The position numbers were made by a program, and so were the translations under genes. A stretch of DNA of 64,000 nucleotides, taken from Pseudomonas oryzicola (GTDB lineage Bacteria > Pseudomonadota > Gammaproteobacteria > Pseudomonadales > Pseudomonadaceae). The stretch spans positions 779,863 through 843,862 of the forward strand of contig NZ_JABWRZ020000002.1 of the NCBI RefSeq assembly GCF_014269185.2, read 5' to 3'. The notes beneath the pieces are model-generated. The model had not been told where the DNA came from and did not search any database. It saw only the letters and a program-made list of their open reading frames with translations. Below, piece by piece: positions 40,420-55,100 of the stretch. Within the stretch, counting starts at the first letter, position 1. The number at the start of each line of letters is the position of its first letter.

Positions 40420-41244
40420 TTACTTGCGACGACGGACGATCATGTTGTCGGTACGCTTATTACCACGGGTCTTCGCACCCTTGGTTGGGAAGCCCCATGG
40501 CGATACCGGATGACGACCACCGGAGGTACGACCTTCACCACCACCGTGTGGGTGGTCAACCGGGTTCATGGCAACACCACGAACGGTTGGGCGAACGCCG
40601 CGCCAGCGTTTGGCACCAGCTTTACCCAGCGAACGCAGGCTGTGCTCGGAGTTCGAGACTTCGCCCAGGGTCGCACGGCACTCAGCCAGGACTTTACGCA
40701 TTTCACCAGAGCGCAGACGCAGGGTCACGTAGACACCTTCGCGAGCGATCAGCTGAGCCGAAGCACCAGCGGAACGAGCGATCTGAGCACCTTTACCCGG
40801 CTTCAGTTCGATGCCGTGAACGGTGCTACCTACTGGAATGTTGCGCAGCTGCAGGGAGTTACCGGCCTTGATTGGGGCCAGGGCACCTGCGATCAGCTGG
40901 TCGCCAGCGCTCACGCCTTTAGGGGCGATGATGTAGCGACGCTCACCGTCTGCGTAGCACAGCAGGGCGATGTGAGCAGTACGGTTCGGGTCGTATTCGA
41001 TACGCTCGACAGTGGCTGGGATGCCATCTTTGTCGTTGCGACGGAAGTCGACCAGACGGTAATGCTGCTTATGACCACCACCAACGTGACGAGTGGTGAT
41101 GCGGCCATTGTTGTTACGACCACCAGACTTCGATTTCTTCTCGATCAGCGGTGCGTGAGGAGCGCCTTTGTGCAGCTCCTGGTTGACCACCTTGACCACG
41201 AAACGGCGGCCAGGGGAAGTCGGTTTGCATTTAACGATTGCCAT
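40420..41244 (-). CDS. rplB: 50S ribosomal protein L2
   Basis: 274 residues. The peptidyl-transferase-proximal motif [17 protein letters not shown] contains the conserved histidine (His231 here, His229 in E. coli). It is essential for subunit association. It lies 14 bases after rplW. Confidence 0.98.
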   Translation of the reverse strand: MAIVKCKPTSPGRRFVVKVVNQELHKGAPHAPLIEKKSKSGGRNNNGRITTRHVGGGHKQHYRLVDFRRNDKDGIPATVERIEYDPNRTAHIALLCYADGERRYIIAPKGVSAGDQLIAGALAPIKAGNSLQLRNIPVGSTVHGIELKPGKGAQIARSAGASAQLIAREGVYVTLRLRSGEMRKVLAECRATLGEVSNSEHSLRSLGKAGAKRWRGVRPTVRGVAMNPVDHPHGGGEGRTSGGRHPVSPWGFPTKGAKTRGNKRTDNMIVRRRK

Positions 41245-41258
41245 GATGCACCCCTTCC

Positions 41259-41558
41259 TTACTCAGCACTGCTGCTGAAATCGAGATCTTGGCCTGGCTG
41301 AAGGGAGACGATCGCCTTCTTCCAGTCATTACGCTTGCCCAGACCACGTGCGGTACGCTTGGTTTTACCCAGAACGTTAACGGTCGACACGTTTTCAACT
41401 TTTACGTTGAACAGGCCTTCGACAGCTTTCTTGATTTCCAGCTTGGTTGCATCGGTAGCAACCTTGAATACGAACTGGCCTTTTTTCTCAGCCAGAACGG
41501 TAGCCTTCTCGGAAACGTGCGGGCCAAGGAGGACTTTAAATACGCGTTCCTGGTTCAT
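41259..41558 (-). CDS. rplW: 50S ribosomal protein L23
   Basis: 99 residues: [20 protein letters not shown], ending [13 protein letters not shown]. It sits at the exit tunnel and docks trigger factor and SRP. Its start overlaps the rplD stop by 4 bases. Confidence 0.98.
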   Translation of the reverse strand: MNQERVFKVLLGPHVSEKATVLAEKKGQFVFKVATDATKLEIKKAVEGLFNVKVENVSTVNVLGKTKRTARGLGKRNDWKKAIVSLQPGQDLDFSSSAE

Positions 41559-42157
41559 CCCAGCAGCTCCTCGAATTTCTTCACGGCCGAGACAGTGATC
41601 AACACTTTCTCGTATGCGATCAGACTGACCGGGTCGGAACCTTGTACGTCACGTACGTCGACGTGCGGCAGGTTGCGAGCAGCCAGGTACAGGTTCTGAT
41701 CAACAGCGTCGGAAACGATCAGTACGTCGTTCAGACCCATGCCGTTCAGCTTGTTCAGCAGATCTTTGGTTTTCGGTGCTTCAACAGCGAAGTCCTGAAC
41801 CACGACCAGACGGTCGCTACGCACCAGCTCAGCGAGGATGGAGCGCAGGGCTGCGCGATACATCTTCTTGTTGAGCTTCTGCGAGTGATCTTGAGGGCGA
41901 GCTGCGAAGGTTACACCACCGCCACGCCAGATCGGACCACGAGTGGTACCAGCACGAGCACGGCCAGTACCCTTCTGACGCCATGGGCGCTTACCGCCAC
42001 CAGCCACGTCGGAACGGGTCTTCTGCTGCTTGGTGCCCTGACGGCCGCCGGCCATGTAGGCCACGACTGCTTGGTGTACCAGCGTCTCGTTGAATTCGCC
42101 ACCGAAAGTCAGTTCGGAAACTTCGATCGCCTGAGCGTCATTTACATTGAGTTGCAT
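41555..42157 (-). CDS. rplD: 50S ribosomal protein L4
   Basis: 200 residues. The tunnel-lining loop has [20 protein letters not shown] and [19 protein letters not shown], which looks unaltered. L4 represses the S10 operon in E. coli. It lies 12 bases after rplC. Confidence 0.98.
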   Translation of the reverse strand: MQLNVNDAQAIEVSELTFGGEFNETLVHQAVVAYMAGGRQGTKQQKTRSDVAGGGKRPWRQKGTGRARAGTTRGPIWRGGGVTFAARPQDHSQKLNKKMYRAALRSILAELVRSDRLVVVQDFAVEAPKTKDLLNKLNGMGLNDVLIVSDAVDQNLYLAARNLPHVDVRDVQGSDPVSLIAYEKVLITVSAVKKFEELLG

Positions 42158-42169
42158 GTCAGTTTCCCC

Positions 42170-42805
42170 TTAACCGCGAGCCTTGACAGCTGGACGTACA
42201 ACCACGTCGCCGCCAGTAGCGCCTGGAACGGCACCCTTGACCAGCAGCAGGTTGCGTTCAGCGTCTACGCGAACTACTTCCAGGGACTGAACAGTCACGC
42301 GCTCGGCGCCCATGTGACCGGACATTTTCTTGCCCTTGAACACACGACCAGGAGTCTGGCACTGGCCGATGGAACCTGGGACACGGTGCGACACGGAGTT
42401 ACCGTGGGTGTTGTCCTGGCCACGGAAGTTCCAGCGCTTGATGGTACCGGCGAAGCCTTTACCTTTGGACTGACCAGTAACGTCTACCAGCTGGCCTGCA
42501 GTGAAGAGTTCAGCTTTGATCAGATCGCCAGCCTGGAAATCGCCTTCTTCAAGACGGAACTCCCAGACACCGCGACCAGCGGCAACGTTGGCCTTGGCGA
42601 AGTGGCCTGCCTGAGCGGCAGTCACACGCGAAGCACGACGCTCGCCGACAGTGACTTGCACTGCACGGTAGCCATCGGTTTCTTCAGTTTTGAACTGGGT
42701 GACGCGATTCGGCTCGATCTCGATGACCGTGACCGGAATGGAGACACCTTCTTCGGTGAAAATGCGGGTCATACCGCACTTGCGACCGATTACACCAATA
42801 GTCAT
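42170..42805 (-). CDS. rplC: 50S ribosomal protein L3
   Basis: 211 residues from the ATG at 42805 ([16 protein letters not shown]). The peptidyl-transferase-reaching loop [20 protein letters not shown] carries the glutamine methylated in E. coli (Gln150). It lies 80 bases after rpsJ. Confidence 0.98.
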   Translation of the reverse strand: MTIGVIGRKCGMTRIFTEEGVSIPVTVIEIEPNRVTQFKTEETDGYRAVQVTVGERRASRVTAAQAGHFAKANVAAGRGVWEFRLEEGDFQAGDLIKAELFTAGQLVDVTGQSKGKGFAGTIKRWNFRGQDNTHGNSVSHRVPGSIGQCQTPGRVFKGKKMSGHMGAERVTVQSLEVVRVDAERNLLLVKGAVPGATGGDVVVRPAVKARG

Positions 42806-42885
42806 GTTGTAAACCTCATGAGTGTACGGGGCTTTCACCCGCTATGGCCGCCCATTTCAGAGCGTTACACGACCAGACCGAAGTC

Positions 42886-43197
42886 TTAGCCGAGGCTGAT
42901 CTGTACTTCCACACCTGCCGCCAGATCAAGCTTCATCAGCGCGTCAACGGTTTTATCCGTTGGCTGGACGATGTCCAGAACACGCTTATGAGTGCGGATC
43001 TCGTACTGGTCACGCGCGTCTTTGTTGACGTGCGGGGAAACCAGAACGGTGAAACGCTCTTTGCGGGTAGGCAGTGGAATTGGACCACGCACTTGTGCAC
43101 CAGTACGTTTCGCGGTTTCCACGATTTCCTGGGTGGATTGGTCGATCAGGCGATGGTCGAAAGCCTTCAACCTGATACGGATTTGCTGATTTTGCAT
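42886..43197 (-). CDS. rpsJ: 30S ribosomal protein S10 (NusE)
   Basis: 103 residues: [20 protein letters not shown], with [20 protein letters not shown]. It doubles as NusE in antitermination with NusB. It is the first gene of the S10 operon, with a near-consensus promoter 61-89 bases upstream. Confidence 0.98.
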
Positions 43198-43225
43198 TGG
43201 ATTTCAGACTCCAGGCTGTTCCCAA

Positions 43226-43242
43226 CGGGCGCACTACGCCCG
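43226..43242 (-). other. Small hairpin in the S10 leader
   Basis: CGGGCG (43226-43231), loop CACTA, CGCCCG (43237-43242) lies in the transcribed leader between the S10 promoter and rpsJ. It could take part in L4-type control, but it is much shorter than the E. coli S10 leader. Confidence 0.4.
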
Positions 43243-43257
43243 CTAAAAGGAGGCGTG

Positions 43258-43286
43258 ATTCTATAGACGCCCCCATTTAGTGTCAA
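43258..43286 (-). promoter_or_regulatory. S10 operon promoter
   Basis: On the minus strand a perfect TTGACA (43286-43281), a 17-base spacer and TAGAAT (43263-43258) lie directly after the tufA terminator and 60 bases before rpsJ. Confidence 0.85.
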
Positions 43287-43292
43287 CCCAAT

Positions 43293-43323
43293 AAAAAAAA
43301 CCCCCGCTGAGCGGGGGTTTTTT
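43293..43323 (-). terminator. tufA terminator
   Basis: AAACCCCCGC / GCGGGGGTTT with a TGA loop (43298-43320) forms a perfect 10-bp stem. On the minus strand it runs into a long T tract (A run at 43291-43297 on the plus strand). Confidence 0.95.
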
Positions 43324-43338
43324 CAATCGGTCGAGTGA

Positions 43339-44532
43339 TTACTCGATGATTTTTGCTACGACGCCGGCGCCGACGGTACGACCGCCTTCACGGATAGCGA
43401 AGCGCAGACCGTCTTCCATTGCGATGGTCTTGATCAGGGTAACAGTCATCTGAATGTTGTCACCTGGCATTACCATTTCAACGCCTTCCGGCAGTTCGCA
43501 GTTACCGGTCACGTCAGTGGTACGGAAGTAGAACTGAGGACGGTAGCCTTTGAAGAACGGAGTGTGACGACCGCCTTCTTCCTTCGACAGGACGTAGACT
43601 TCTGCGGTGAACTTGGTGTGCGGCTTGACCGAACCTGGCTTGACCAGAACCTGGCCACGCTCAACGTCGTCACGCTTGGTACCACGCAGCAGAACGCCGC
43701 AGTTCTCGCCAGCACGGCCTTCGTCCAGCAGCTTGCGGAACATTTCAACACCGGTGCAGGTGGTGGTGGTGGTGTCACGCAGACCAACGATTTCCAGCGG
43801 GTCTTGAACCTTGACGATACCACGCTCGATACGGCCAGTAACAACGGTACCACGACCCGAGATCGAGAATACGTCTTCGATCGGCATCAGGAATGGCTGG
43901 TCGATGGCACGAACTGGCTCAGGGATGTAGGCATCCAGAGTTTCTACCAGCTTCTTGACAGCGGTAGTGCCCATTTCGTTGTCGTCTTTGCCTTCCAGCG
44001 CCATACGAGCCGAACCGATGATGATCGGGGTGTCGTCGCCTGGGAAGTCGTAGGTGGACAGCAGGTCGCGAACTTCCATCTCGACCAGTTCCAGCAGCTC
44101 GGCGTCGTCTACCAGGTCAGCCTTGTTCAGGAAGACCACGATGTACGGAACGCCTACCTGACGGGACAGCAGGATGTGCTCACGGGTTTGTGGCATCGGA
44201 CCATCGGCGGCCGAGCAAACCAGGATCGCGCCGTCCATCTGGGCAGCACCGGTGATCATGTTCTTCACGTAGTCAGCGTGACCTGGGCAGTCAACGTGAG
44301 CGTAGTGACGAATGTTCGAGTTGTACTCGACGTGAGCGGTGTTGATGGTGATACCGCGCGCTTTTTCTTCCGGAGCCGAGTCGATCTTGTCGAACTCAAC
44401 GACTGCCGAACCGAATACTTCGGAGCAGACGCGAGTCAGAGCTGCGGTCAGAGTGGTCTTACCGTGGTCAACGTGGCCGATGGTGCCGACGTTAACGTGG
44501 GGAAGGGAACGATCAAATTTTTCTTTAGCCAC
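43339..44532 (-). CDS. tufA: Elongation factor Tu (copy A)
   Basis: 397 residues. GTPase motifs are [10 protein letters not shown] (P-loop), DCPGHADYV (G3) and NKAD (G4). It brings aminoacyl-tRNA to the ribosome. The protein is identical to the second copy at 59935-61128, and the DNA differs at only about ten synonymous positions. It is the last gene of the str group (rpsL-rpsG-fusA-tufA), 30 bases after fusA, and is followed by a strong terminator. Confidence 0.98.
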   Translation of the reverse strand: MAKEKFDRSLPHVNVGTIGHVDHGKTTLTAALTRVCSEVFGSAVVEFDKIDSAPEEKARGITINTAHVEYNSNIRHYAHVDCPGHADYVKNMITGAAQMDGAILVCSAADGPMPQTREHILLSRQVGVPYIVVFLNKADLVDDAELLELVEMEVRDLLSTYDFPGDDTPIIIGSARMALEGKDDNEMGTTAVKKLVETLDAYIPEPVRAIDQPFLMPIEDVFSISGRGTVVTGRIERGIVKVQDPLEIVGLRDTTTTTCTGVEMFRKLLDEGRAGENCGVLLRGTKRDDVERGQVLVKPGSVKPHTKFTAEVYVLSKEEGGRHTPFFKGYRPQFYFRTTDVTGNCELPEGVEMVMPGDNIQMTVTLIKTIAMEDGLRFAIREGGRTVGAGVVAKIIE

Positions 44533-44562
44533 GACAGTGAACCTCTTGCCTAAAGGGCTGGA

Positions 44563-46707
<2,145 letters not shown>

Positions 46708-46737
46708 AAAGCCCTCGCAAAATGATTGATGCTTGAA

Positions 46738-47208
46738 TTAGAAGCGGTAGTGCGAGAACGCTTTGTTGGCTTCGGCCATACGGTGCACGTCTTCACGCTT
46801 CTTGACTGCAGCACCCTTGCCTTCAGCAGCATCCAGCAGTTCGCCGGCCAGGCGCAGGGCCATCGACTTCTCGCCGCGCTTGCGGGCGTAGTCTACGAGC
46901 CAGCGCATTGCCAGAGCGTTACGACGGGATGGACGAACTTCAACCGGAACCTGGTAAGTGGCACCGCCGACACGGCGGGACTTAACTTCGACCAGCGGAG
47001 CGATGGCGTCGAGAGCTTTCTCGAAGATTTCCAGGGGGTCGCTGTTCTTGCGTGCTTTGACGGTATCCAGGGCACCGTAAACGATGCGCTCGGCTACGGC
47101 CTTCTTGCCGCTTTCCATCACGTGGTTCATGAACTTGGCGAGAATCTGGGATCCGTACTTCGGATCGTCAAGGATCTCACGTTTTGCTGCTACACGACGT
47201 CTTGGCAT
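46738..47208 (-). CDS. rpsG: 30S ribosomal protein S7
   Basis: 156 residues: [20 protein letters not shown], with [20 protein letters not shown]. It nucleates the 16S 3' domain; in E. coli it represses the str operon by binding the rpsL-rpsG gap, which is 106 bases here. Confidence 0.98.
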   Translation of the reverse strand: MPRRRVAAKREILDDPKYGSQILAKFMNHVMESGKKAVAERIVYGALDTVKARKNSDPLEIFEKALDAIAPLVEVKSRRVGGATYQVPVEVRPSRRNALAMRWLVDYARKRGEKSMALRLAGELLDAAEGKGAAVKKREDVHRMAEANKAFSHYRF

Positions 47209-47314
47209 GATAAGCCCTCAAACGGTCTTCAGGTTAGCCCGGGACCAGGTCTCTCGACCCCTGCCCGACCTTACTCTTATCGACTCAAATAAATGGATGT
47301 CTGCAAACGACCGA

Positions 47315-47686
47315 TTACTTCGGACGCTTGGTACCGTACTTCGAACGACCCTGGTTACGGCCTTTAACGCCCGAAGTATCCAGAGAGCCGCGAACGGTGT
47401 GGTAACGAACACCTGGCAAGTCTTTTACACGGCCGCCACGGATCAGGACGACGCTGTGCTCTTGCAGGTTGTGGCCTTCACCACCGATGTACGAGGAAAC
47501 CTCGAAACCGTTGGTCAGACGCACACGGCATACTTTACGCAGTGCCGAGTTAGGTTTTTTCGGCGTGGTGGTGTACACACGGGTGCACACGCCACGACGC
47601 TGCGGGCAGTTCTGCAGCGCAGGTACGTCGGATTTCTCGACGGTACGCTTACGCGGCTGACGTACCAGCTGGTTGATAGTTGCCAT
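47315..47686 (-). CDS. rpsL: 30S ribosomal protein S12
   Basis: 123 residues. The decoding-centre loops are [13 protein letters not shown] (Lys43) and [13 protein letters not shown] (Lys88-Asp89), both in the streptomycin-sensitive wild-type form. It is the first gene of the str operon and follows a sigma-70 promoter at 47780-47808. Confidence 0.98.
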   Translation of the reverse strand: MATINQLVRQPRKRTVEKSDVPALQNCPQRRGVCTRVYTTTPKKPNSALRKVCRVRLTNGFEVSSYIGGEGHNLQEHSVVLIRGGRVKDLPGVRYHTVRGSLDTSGVKGRNQGRSKYGTKRPK

Positions 47687-47779
47687 CTACTAGCTCCACT
47701 GATTGTCTTGCGACGCTATTGTCTTGCAAGAAAGCCAAAAATTGGCGAGACGGAGCCTCACCAAATTTAAGGGTACAAA

Positions 47780-47808
47780 AGTCTAAAGAGGATCTTGCAC
47801 CCAGTCAA
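47780..47808 (-). promoter_or_regulatory. str operon (rpsL) promoter
   Basis: On the minus strand TTGACT (47808-47803), a 17-base spacer and TAGACT (47785-47780) lie 94 bases before rpsL. Farther upstream, long GC inverted repeats (about 47815-47888) probably terminate rpoC transcription. Confidence 0.75.
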
Positions 47809-47814
47809 GACGAG

Positions 47815-47888
47815 GCCCCGGCCCTCCCCGCCCGGTCATCGGCAACAATTGATGTCGCCGATGGCCTTGCGAGATGCGCCGGGGCCCT
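47815..47888 (-). terminator. GC-rich inverted repeats after rpoC
   Basis: AGGCCCCGGCCC (from 47813) can pair with the GGGGCC region near 47880-47886. Inside it, CATCGGC (47837-47843) pairs with GCCGATG (47857-47863). There is no clear T tract, so this may be a partial terminator or pause between rpoC and the rpsL promoter. Confidence 0.4.
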
Positions 47889-47897
47889 GCCCTGTAC

Positions 47898-50800
47898 TTA
47901 GTTACCGCTGGAGTTCAGCGCTTCGGTCAGTGCGGCTTCCACCTCACTGGCGCTAACACGCAGCGGCTTGTCGGCGTCACGGCGGCGCTTGCGCTCGCTG
48001 TGGTAGGCCAGACCAGTACCGGCCGGGATCAGACGACCCACGACCACGTTCTCTTTCAGGCCGCGCAGGTAGTCGCGCTTGCCGGTTACCGCCGCTTCGG
48101 TCAGTACGCGGGTAGTTTCCTGGAAGGAAGCCGCGGAGATGAACGACTCGGTCGACAGCGAGGCCTTGGTGATACCCAGCAGCACGCGGGTGAACTTGGA
48201 GACGAACTTGTCCTCGGCGGCGAGACGCTCGTTCTCTACCAGCACCTGGGTCAGTTCCATCTGGTCGCCCTTGATGAAGCTGGAATCACCCGACTCGGTG
48301 ATCTCGACCTTGCGCAGCATCTGACGCAGGATGGTCTCGATGTGCTTGTCGTTGATCTTCACGCCCTGCAGACGGTAAACGTCCTGGATTTCGTTGACGA
48401 TGTACTTCGCCAGCGCGCTCACACCCAGCAGACGCAGGATGTCGTGCGGATCGCTCGGGCCGTCGGAGATAACTTCGCCGCGGTTTACCTGTTCGCCTTC
48501 GAAGACGTTCAGGTGACGCCACTTCGGAATCAGCTCTTCGTACGGCTCGCTGCCATCGGTCGGGGTAATGACCAGACGACGCTTGCCTTTGGTTTCCTTG
48601 CCGAAGGCGATGGTGCCGCTGACTTCAGCCAGAATCGAGGCTTCTTTCGGACGGCGCGCTTCGAACAGGTCGGCAACGCGCGGCAGACCACCGGTGATGT
48701 CACGGGTCTTCGACGTTTCTTGCGGGATACGCGCGATAACGTCACCAACACCGATCTGCGCACCGTCAGCCACACCGACAAGGGCGTTGGCCGGCAGGAA
48801 GTACTGGGCAGGTACGTCGGTACCTGGCAGGTACAGGTCCTTGCCAGAAGCGTCGACCATCTTGATTGCCGGACGGATTTCCTTACCAGCGGCAGGGCGA
48901 TCCTTGACGTCCAGCACCTCAATGTTGGTCAAACCGGTCAGTTCGTCGGTCTGACGCTTGATGGTGATGCCTTCTTCCATGCCCACGAAGGTCACGGTAC
49001 CTTTCAGCTCGGTAACGATCGGGTGGGTGTGCGGGTCCCACTTGGCGACGATGGCGCCAGCTTCGACCTTTTCACCTTCCTTGACCGAAATCACCGCACC
49101 GTAAGGCAGCTTGTAACGCTCACGCTCACGACCGAATTCGTCGGCAATGGCCAGCTCGCCCGAACGCGATACGGCAACCAGGTTGCCATCGGCACGCTCA
49201 ACCTGCTTCAGGTTGTGCAGACGGACCATACCGCCATTCTTCACCTGGACGCTGTCGGCAGCCGAGGTACGGCTTGCAGCACCACCGATGTGGAACGTAC
49301 GCATGGTCAGCTGGGTACCCGGCTCACCGATCGACTGCGCAGCGATAACGCCGACAGCCTCACCGATGTTCACCTGGTGACCACGGGCCAGGTCACGACC
49401 GTAGCACTTGGCGCAGATGCCGTAGCGGGTTTCGCAGTTGATCGGCGAACGCACGACCACTTCGTCGATGCTGTTCAGCTCGATGAACTCGACCCACTTC
49501 TCGTCAACCAGGGTACCGGCCGGAACGATGACGTCCTCGGTGCCTGGCTTGAACACGTCACGGGCGATGACACGACCCAGTACACGCTCGCCCAACGGCT
49601 CTACAACGTCGCCGCCTTCGATGTGCGGAGTCATCAGCAGGCCCTGGTCGGTGCCACAGTCGATCTCGGTAACCACCAGATCCTGGGCAACGTCTACCAG
49701 ACGACGAGTCAGGTAACCGGAGTTCGCAGTCTTCAGTGCGGTATCCGCCAGACCCTTACGAGCACCGTGGGTCGAAATGAAGTACTGCAGAACGCTCAGG
49801 CCTTCACGGAAGTTCGCCGTGATCGGCGTCTCGATGATCGAGCCGTCCGGCTTGGCCATCAGGCCACGCATACCGGCCAGCTGACGGATCTGGGCTGCGG
49901 AACCACGCGCACCGGAGTCAGCCATCATGTACATCGAGTTGAAGGATTCTTGCTCGACTTCCTTGCCCTCGCGGTCGATGACCTTCTCTTTCGAGAGGTT
50001 GGCCATCATCGCCTTGGACACTTCGTCGTTCGCCTTCGACCACAAGTCGATGACCTTGTTGTACTTCTCGCCCTGGGTTACCAGGCCGGAGGCGTACTGG
50101 CTCTCGATTTCCTTCACTTCGTCGGTAGCGGTACCGATGATGCGGGCTTTCTCGTCCGGGATAACGAAGTCGTTAACACCGATGGAAACGCCAGAAATGG
50201 TCGAGTAAGCGAAACCGGTGTACATCAGCTGGTCAGCGAAGATAACGGTCTCTTTCAGACCAACCACGCGGTAGCACTGGTTGATCAGCTTGGAGATCGC
50301 CTTTTTCTTCATCGGCTGGTTGACCACGTCGTACGGCAGGCCTGCCGGCACAACCTGGAACAGCAGCGCACGGCCGACGGTGGTGTCGACGATGCGGGTG
50401 TTCTTGACCACGGAACCGTCACGCTCTTTCACGGTTTCGTTGATACGAACCTTGATTTTCGCGTGCAGGGCAGCCTCGCCGGCGCGGAATACGCGGTCGA
50501 CTTCCTGCAGGTCGGCGAATACGCGACCTTCGCCCTTGGCGTTGATGGCTTCACGGGTCATGTAGTACAGACCCAGTACCACGTCCTGCGACGGAACGAT
50601 GATTGGCTCACCGTTGGCTGGCGACAGGATGTTGTTGGTCGACATCATCAGCGCGCGCGCTTCGAGCTGGGCTTCCAGGGTCAGTGGCACGTGAACGGCC
50701 ATCTGGTCACCGTCGAAGTCGGCGTTGTACGCGGCACAGACCAGCGGGTGCAGCTGAATAGCCTTGCCTTCGATCAGAACCGGTTCAAAGGCCTGGATAC

Positions 50801-52097
50801 CCAGACGGTGCAGGGTCGGTGCGCGGTTGAGCAGCACGGGGTGTTCGCGGATCACCTCGGCGAGCACGTCCCACACCTCTGGCAGCTCACGCTCGACCAT
50901 CTTCTTGGCAGCCTTGATGGTGGTCGCCAGACCACGCATTTCCAGCTTGCCGAAAATGAACGGCTTGAACAGCTCGAGAGCCATCTTCTTCGGCAGACCG
51001 CACTGGTGCAGACGCAGGGTCGGGCCTACGGTAATTACCGAACGGCCGGAGTAGTCCACACGCTTACCGAGCAGGTTCTGACGGAAGCGACCTTGCTTAC
51101 CTTTGATCATGTCGGCCAGGGACTTCAGCGGACGCTTGTTCGAGCCAGTGATGGCGCGACCGCGACGGCCGTTGTCCAGCAGGGCGTCGACCGCTTCCTG
51201 CAGCATGCGCTTTTCGTTGCGCACGATGATGTCCGGCGCCGACAGATCCAGCAGGCGCTTCAGACGGTTGTTACGGTTGATCACCCGACGATACAGGTCG
51301 TTCAGGTCGGAGGTCGCGAAGCGGCCGCCATCCAGTGGTACCAGCGGACGCAGGTCCGGCGGCAATACTGGCAGGACGGTCAGGACCATCCACTCAGGCA
51401 GGTTGCCCGAACCCTGGAACGCTTCCATCAGCTTCAGGCGCTTGGACAGCTTCTTGATCTTGGTTTCCGAGTTGGTCTGCGGAATCTCTTCGCGCAGGCG
51501 ACCGATCTCGTGCTCCAGGTCGATAGCATGCAGCAGCTCGCGGACAGCCTCGGCACCCATGCGGGCGTCGAAGTCGTCACCGAACTCTTCCAGCGCTTCG
51601 AAGTACTGCTCGTCGTTCAGCAGCTGGCCCTTTTCCAGGGTGGTCATGCCCGGGTCGATAACCACGTAGCTCTCGAAGTAGAGCACGCGCTCGATATCAC
51701 GCAGGGTCATGTCCATCAGCAGGCCGATACGGGACGGCAGCGACTTCAGGAACCAGATGTGGGCGACCGGCGAGGCCAGCTCGATGTGCGCCATGCGCTC
51801 ACGACGAACCTTGGCCAGGGCGACTTCAACGCCGCACTTTTCACAGATCACGCCACGGTGCTTGAGGCGCTTGTACTTGCCGCACAGGCACTCGTAGTCC
51901 TTGACTGGGCCAAAGATCTTGGCGCAGAACAGGCCGTCACGTTCAGGCTTGAACGTACGGTAGTTGATGGTTTCCGGCTTCTTAACTTCACCGAACGACC
52001 ACGAACGGATCATTTCAGGCGACGCCAGACCGATGCGGATGGCGTCGAACTCTTCGACTTGACCCTGGTTTTTCAGCAAATTCAGTAGGTCTTTCAA
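47898..52097 (-). CDS. rpoC: RNA polymerase beta' subunit
   Basis: 1399 residues. The zinc ribbon uses Cys70, Cys72, Cys85 and Cys88 ([19 protein letters not shown]). The absolutely conserved catalytic loop [12 protein letters not shown] lies near residue 460, with three Asp for Mg2+. The second zinc site is in [19 protein letters not shown]. The length is close to E. coli (1407). It lies 64 bases after rpoB. Confidence 0.99.
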   Translation of the reverse strand: MKDLLNLLKNQGQVEEFDAIRIGLASPEMIRSWSFGEVKKPETINYRTFKPERDGLFCAKIFGPVKDYECLCGKYKRLKHRGVICEKCGVEVALAKVRRERMAHIELASPVAHIWFLKSLPSRIGLLMDMTLRDIERVLYFESYVVIDPGMTTLEKGQLLNDEQYFEALEEFGDDFDARMGAEAVRELLHAIDLEHEIGRLREEIPQTNSETKIKKLSKRLKLMEAFQGSGNLPEWMVLTVLPVLPPDLRPLVPLDGGRFATSDLNDLYRRVINRNNRLKRLLDLSAPDIIVRNEKRMLQEAVDALLDNGRRGRAITGSNKRPLKSLADMIKGKQGRFRQNLLGKRVDYSGRSVITVGPTLRLHQCGLPKKMALELFKPFIFGKLEMRGLATTIKAAKKMVERELPEVWDVLAEVIREHPVLLNRAPTLHRLGIQAFEPVLIEGKAIQLHPLVCAAYNADFDGDQMAVHVPLTLEAQLEARALMMSTNNILSPANGEPIIVPSQDVVLGLYYMTREAINAKGEGRVFADLQEVDRVFRAGEAALHAKIKVRINETVKERDGSVVKNTRIVDTTVGRALLFQVVPAGLPYDVVNQPMKKKAISKLINQCYRVVGLKETVIFADQLMYTGFAYSTISGVSIGVNDFVIPDEKARIIGTATDEVKEIESQYASGLVTQGEKYNKVIDLWSKANDEVSKAMMANLSKEKVIDREGKEVEQESFNSMYMMADSGARGSAAQIRQLAGMRGLMAKPDGSIIETPITANFREGLSVLQYFISTHGARKGLADTALKTANSGYLTRRLVDVAQDLVVTEIDCGTDQGLLMTPHIEGGDVVEPLGERVLGRVIARDVFKPGTEDVIVPAGTLVDEKWVEFIELNSIDEVVVRSPINCETRYGICAKCYGRDLARGHQVNIGEAVGVIAAQSIGEPGTQLTMRTFHIGGAASRTSAADSVQVKNGGMVRLHNLKQVERADGNLVAVSRSGELAIADEFGRERERYKLPYGAVISVKEGEKVEAGAIVAKWDPHTHPIVTELKGTVTFVGMEEGITIKRQTDELTGLTNIEVLDVKDRPAAGKEIRPAIKMVDASGKDLYLPGTDVPAQYFLPANALVGVADGAQIGVGDVIARIPQETSKTRDITGGLPRVADLFEARRPKEASILAEVSGTIAFGKETKGKRRLVITPTDGSEPYEELIPKWRHLNVFEGEQVNRGEVISDGPSDPHDILRLLGVSALAKYIVNEIQDVYRLQGVKINDKHIETILRQMLRKVEITESGDSSFIKGDQMELTQVLVENERLAAEDKFVSKFTRVLLGITKASLSTESFISAASFQETTRVLTEAAVTGKRDYLRGLKENVVVGRLIPAGTGLAYHSERKRRRDADKPLRVSASEVEAALTEALNSSGN

Positions 52098-52161
52098 GGC
52101 CTTTCCTCCTGGCGGAGCAGGGAGCGGGCATTACCTGCCCCACTCCCCTTCGCGTCACGTG

Positions 52162-55100
52162 TTATTCGGTTTCCAGATCGATATCGATACCGAGCGAACG
52201 GATCTCTTTGATCAACACGTTGAAGGACTCGGGCATGCCCGGCTCCATACGGTGATCGCCATCCACGATGTTCTTGTACATCTTGGTACGGCCGTTCACG
52301 TCGTCCGACTTCACTGTGAGCATTTCTTGCAGGGTGTATGCCGCGCCGTATGCTTCCAGCGCCCACACTTCCATCTCCCCGAAACGCTGACCACCGAACT
52401 GCGCCTTACCACCCAGCGGCTGCTGGGTAACCAGGCTATAGGAACCAGTGGAACGCGCGTGCATCTTGTCGTCCACCAAGTGGTTCAGCTTGAGCATGTA
52501 CATGTAACCAACGGTCACAGGACGCTCGAACTTGTTGCCGGTACGGCCGTCGAACAGCACCATCTGGCCGCTCTCTGGCAGGTCGGCCAGCTTCAGCATG
52601 GCCTTGATCTCGCGCTCCTTGGCACCGTCGAAGACCGGGGTAGCCATCGGCACGCCCTTCTTCAGGTTGTTGGCCAGAGCCATGATCTCTTCGTCGGTGA
52701 ACTCGTCCAGGTTTTCCTGGCGACCGCCGATCTCGTTGTAGACCTCGGTCAGGAACACGCGCAGTTCAGCGGCCTTGCGCTGCTCTTCGATCATGCGGTC
52801 GATCTTCTCGCCCAGGCCCTTGGCCGCCAGGCCCAGGTGGGTTTCGAGGATCTGACCGACGTTCATACGCGAAGGTACGCCCAGCGGGTTCAGTACGACG
52901 TCGACCGGAGTACCGTTGGCATCGTGCGGCATGTCTTCGACCGGCATGATCACCGAGACAACACCCTTGTTACCGTGACGACCGGCCATCTTGTCACCTG
53001 GCTGGATGCGACGGCGGATTGCCAGGTAAACCTTGACGATCTTCAGTACGCCCGGTGCCAGGTCATCGCCCTGCTGCAGCTTGCGCTTCTTGTCTTCGAA
53101 CTTGTCGTCCAGCAGACGGCGACGGTCGACGATGTACTGCTGAGCCTTTTCCAGCTGCTCGTTCAGTGCATCTTCGGCCATGCGCAGTTTGAACCACTGG
53201 CCGTGCTCCAGACCGTCCAGCACTTCGTCAGTGATCACGGTGCCTTTCTTCAGGCCCGCACCACCGTCGACCACCTGGCCGTTCAGGGCAGAACGCAGAC
53301 GCTCGAAGGTTGCGCCTTCGACGATGCGGAACTCTTCGTTGAGGTCCTTGCGGATCTCGTCCAGCTGCATCTTCTCGATGGCCAGGGCGCGGCTATCGCG
53401 CTCGACGCCATCACGGGTGAAGACCTGTACGTCGATGACGGTACCTTTGGTGCCAGTTGGCACGCGCAGGGAGGTGTCCTTAACGTCGCTGGCCTTCTCA
53501 CCGAAGATTGCGCGCAGCAGTTTTTCTTCCGGAGTCAGCTGGGTTTCGCCTTTTGGCGTTACCTTGCCGACCAGGATGTCGCCAGCGCCGACTTCGGCAC
53601 CCACGTAGACGATACCGGCTTCGTCCAGCTTGTTCAGTGCGGCTTCACCCACGTTCGGGATGTCCGCAGTGATTTCCTCTGGGCCAAGCTTGGTGTCACG
53701 CGCCACACAGGTCAGTTCCTGGATGTGGATAGTGGTGAAGCGGTCTTCCTGAACCACACGCTCGGACAGGCAGATGGAGTCTTCGAAGTTGAAGCCGTTC
53801 CACGCCATGAACGCGATGCGCATGTTCTGACCCAGTGCCAGTTCACCCATGTCGGTGGACGGGCCGTCGGCCATGATGTCGCCACGCTGAACCTTGTCAC
53901 CCTTGCTGACCAGCGGACGCTGGTTGATGCAGGTGTTCTGGTTCGAACGGGTGTACTTGGTCAGGTTGTAGATATCCACACCTGCTTCGCCGGTTTCCAC
54001 TTCGTCGTCGGCAACGCGGACAACGATACGGCTGGCGTCGACCGAGTCGATCACACCACCGCGGCGAGCAACCACGCAGACACCGGAGTCACGGGCAACG
54101 TTGCGCTCCATGCCGGTACCTACCAGCGGCTTGTCGGCGCGCAGGGTCGGTACAGCCTGACGCTGCATGTTCGAACCCATCAATGCACGGTTGGCGTCGT
54201 CGTGCTCGAGGAACGGAATCAGCGACGCAGCGACCGAAACAACCTGCTTCGGCGAAACGTCCATCAGGGTGACGTCTTCCGGCGCCTTGACGGTGAATTC
54301 GTTCAGGTGACGAACCGCTACCAGCTCATCGATCAGCTGCTTCTTCTCGTTCATCGCGGCGGAAGCCTGGGCGATGACGTGATCTGCTTCTTCGATGGCC
54401 GACAGGAACACGATGTCGTCGCTGACCACGCCTTCCTTCACCACGCGGTACGGGCTTTCCAGGAAGCCGTACTGGTTGGTGCGGGCATAGGCTGCCAGGG
54501 AGTTGATCAGACCGATGTTCGGACCTTCAGGAGTCTCGATCGGGCACACGCGGCCGTAGTGGGTCGGGTGTACGTCACGGACTTCGAAGCCGGCGCGCTC
54601 ACGGGTCAGACCACCTGGGCCGAGTGCGGAGACGCGGCGCTTGTGGGTGATCTCGGAGAGCGGGTTGTTCTGGTCCATGAACTGGGACAGCTGGCTGGAA
54701 CCGAAGAACTCTTTCACCGCCGCCGCAACCGGCTTGGCGTTGATCAGGTCTTGCGGCATCAGGCCTTCGCTTTCCGCCATCGACAGGCGTTCCTTGACCG
54801 CGCGCTCGACACGCACCAGGCCAACGCGGAACTGGTTCTCGGCCATTTCACCGACGCAACGCACGCGACGGTTACCCAGGTGGTCGATGTCGTCGACGAT
54901 GCCTTTGCCGTTACGGATGTCGACCAGGGTCTTCAGAACCTCGACGATATCTTCCTTGCTCAGCACGCCCGAACCTTCGATCTCGGTACGCCCGATACGA
55001 CGGTTGAACTTCATGCGGCCAACGGCGGACAGATCGTAACGCTCGGCGCTGAAGAACAGGTTGTTGAACAGGGTCTCGGCTGCATCCTTGGTTGGCGGCT

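Noticed and set aside
47874..52088. A 1404-codon open frame on the plus strand opposite rpoC
   Set aside because: It mirrors rpoC in the antisense frame, a known effect of high-GC codon bias. It lacks any recognisable domain and its own ribosome binding site.
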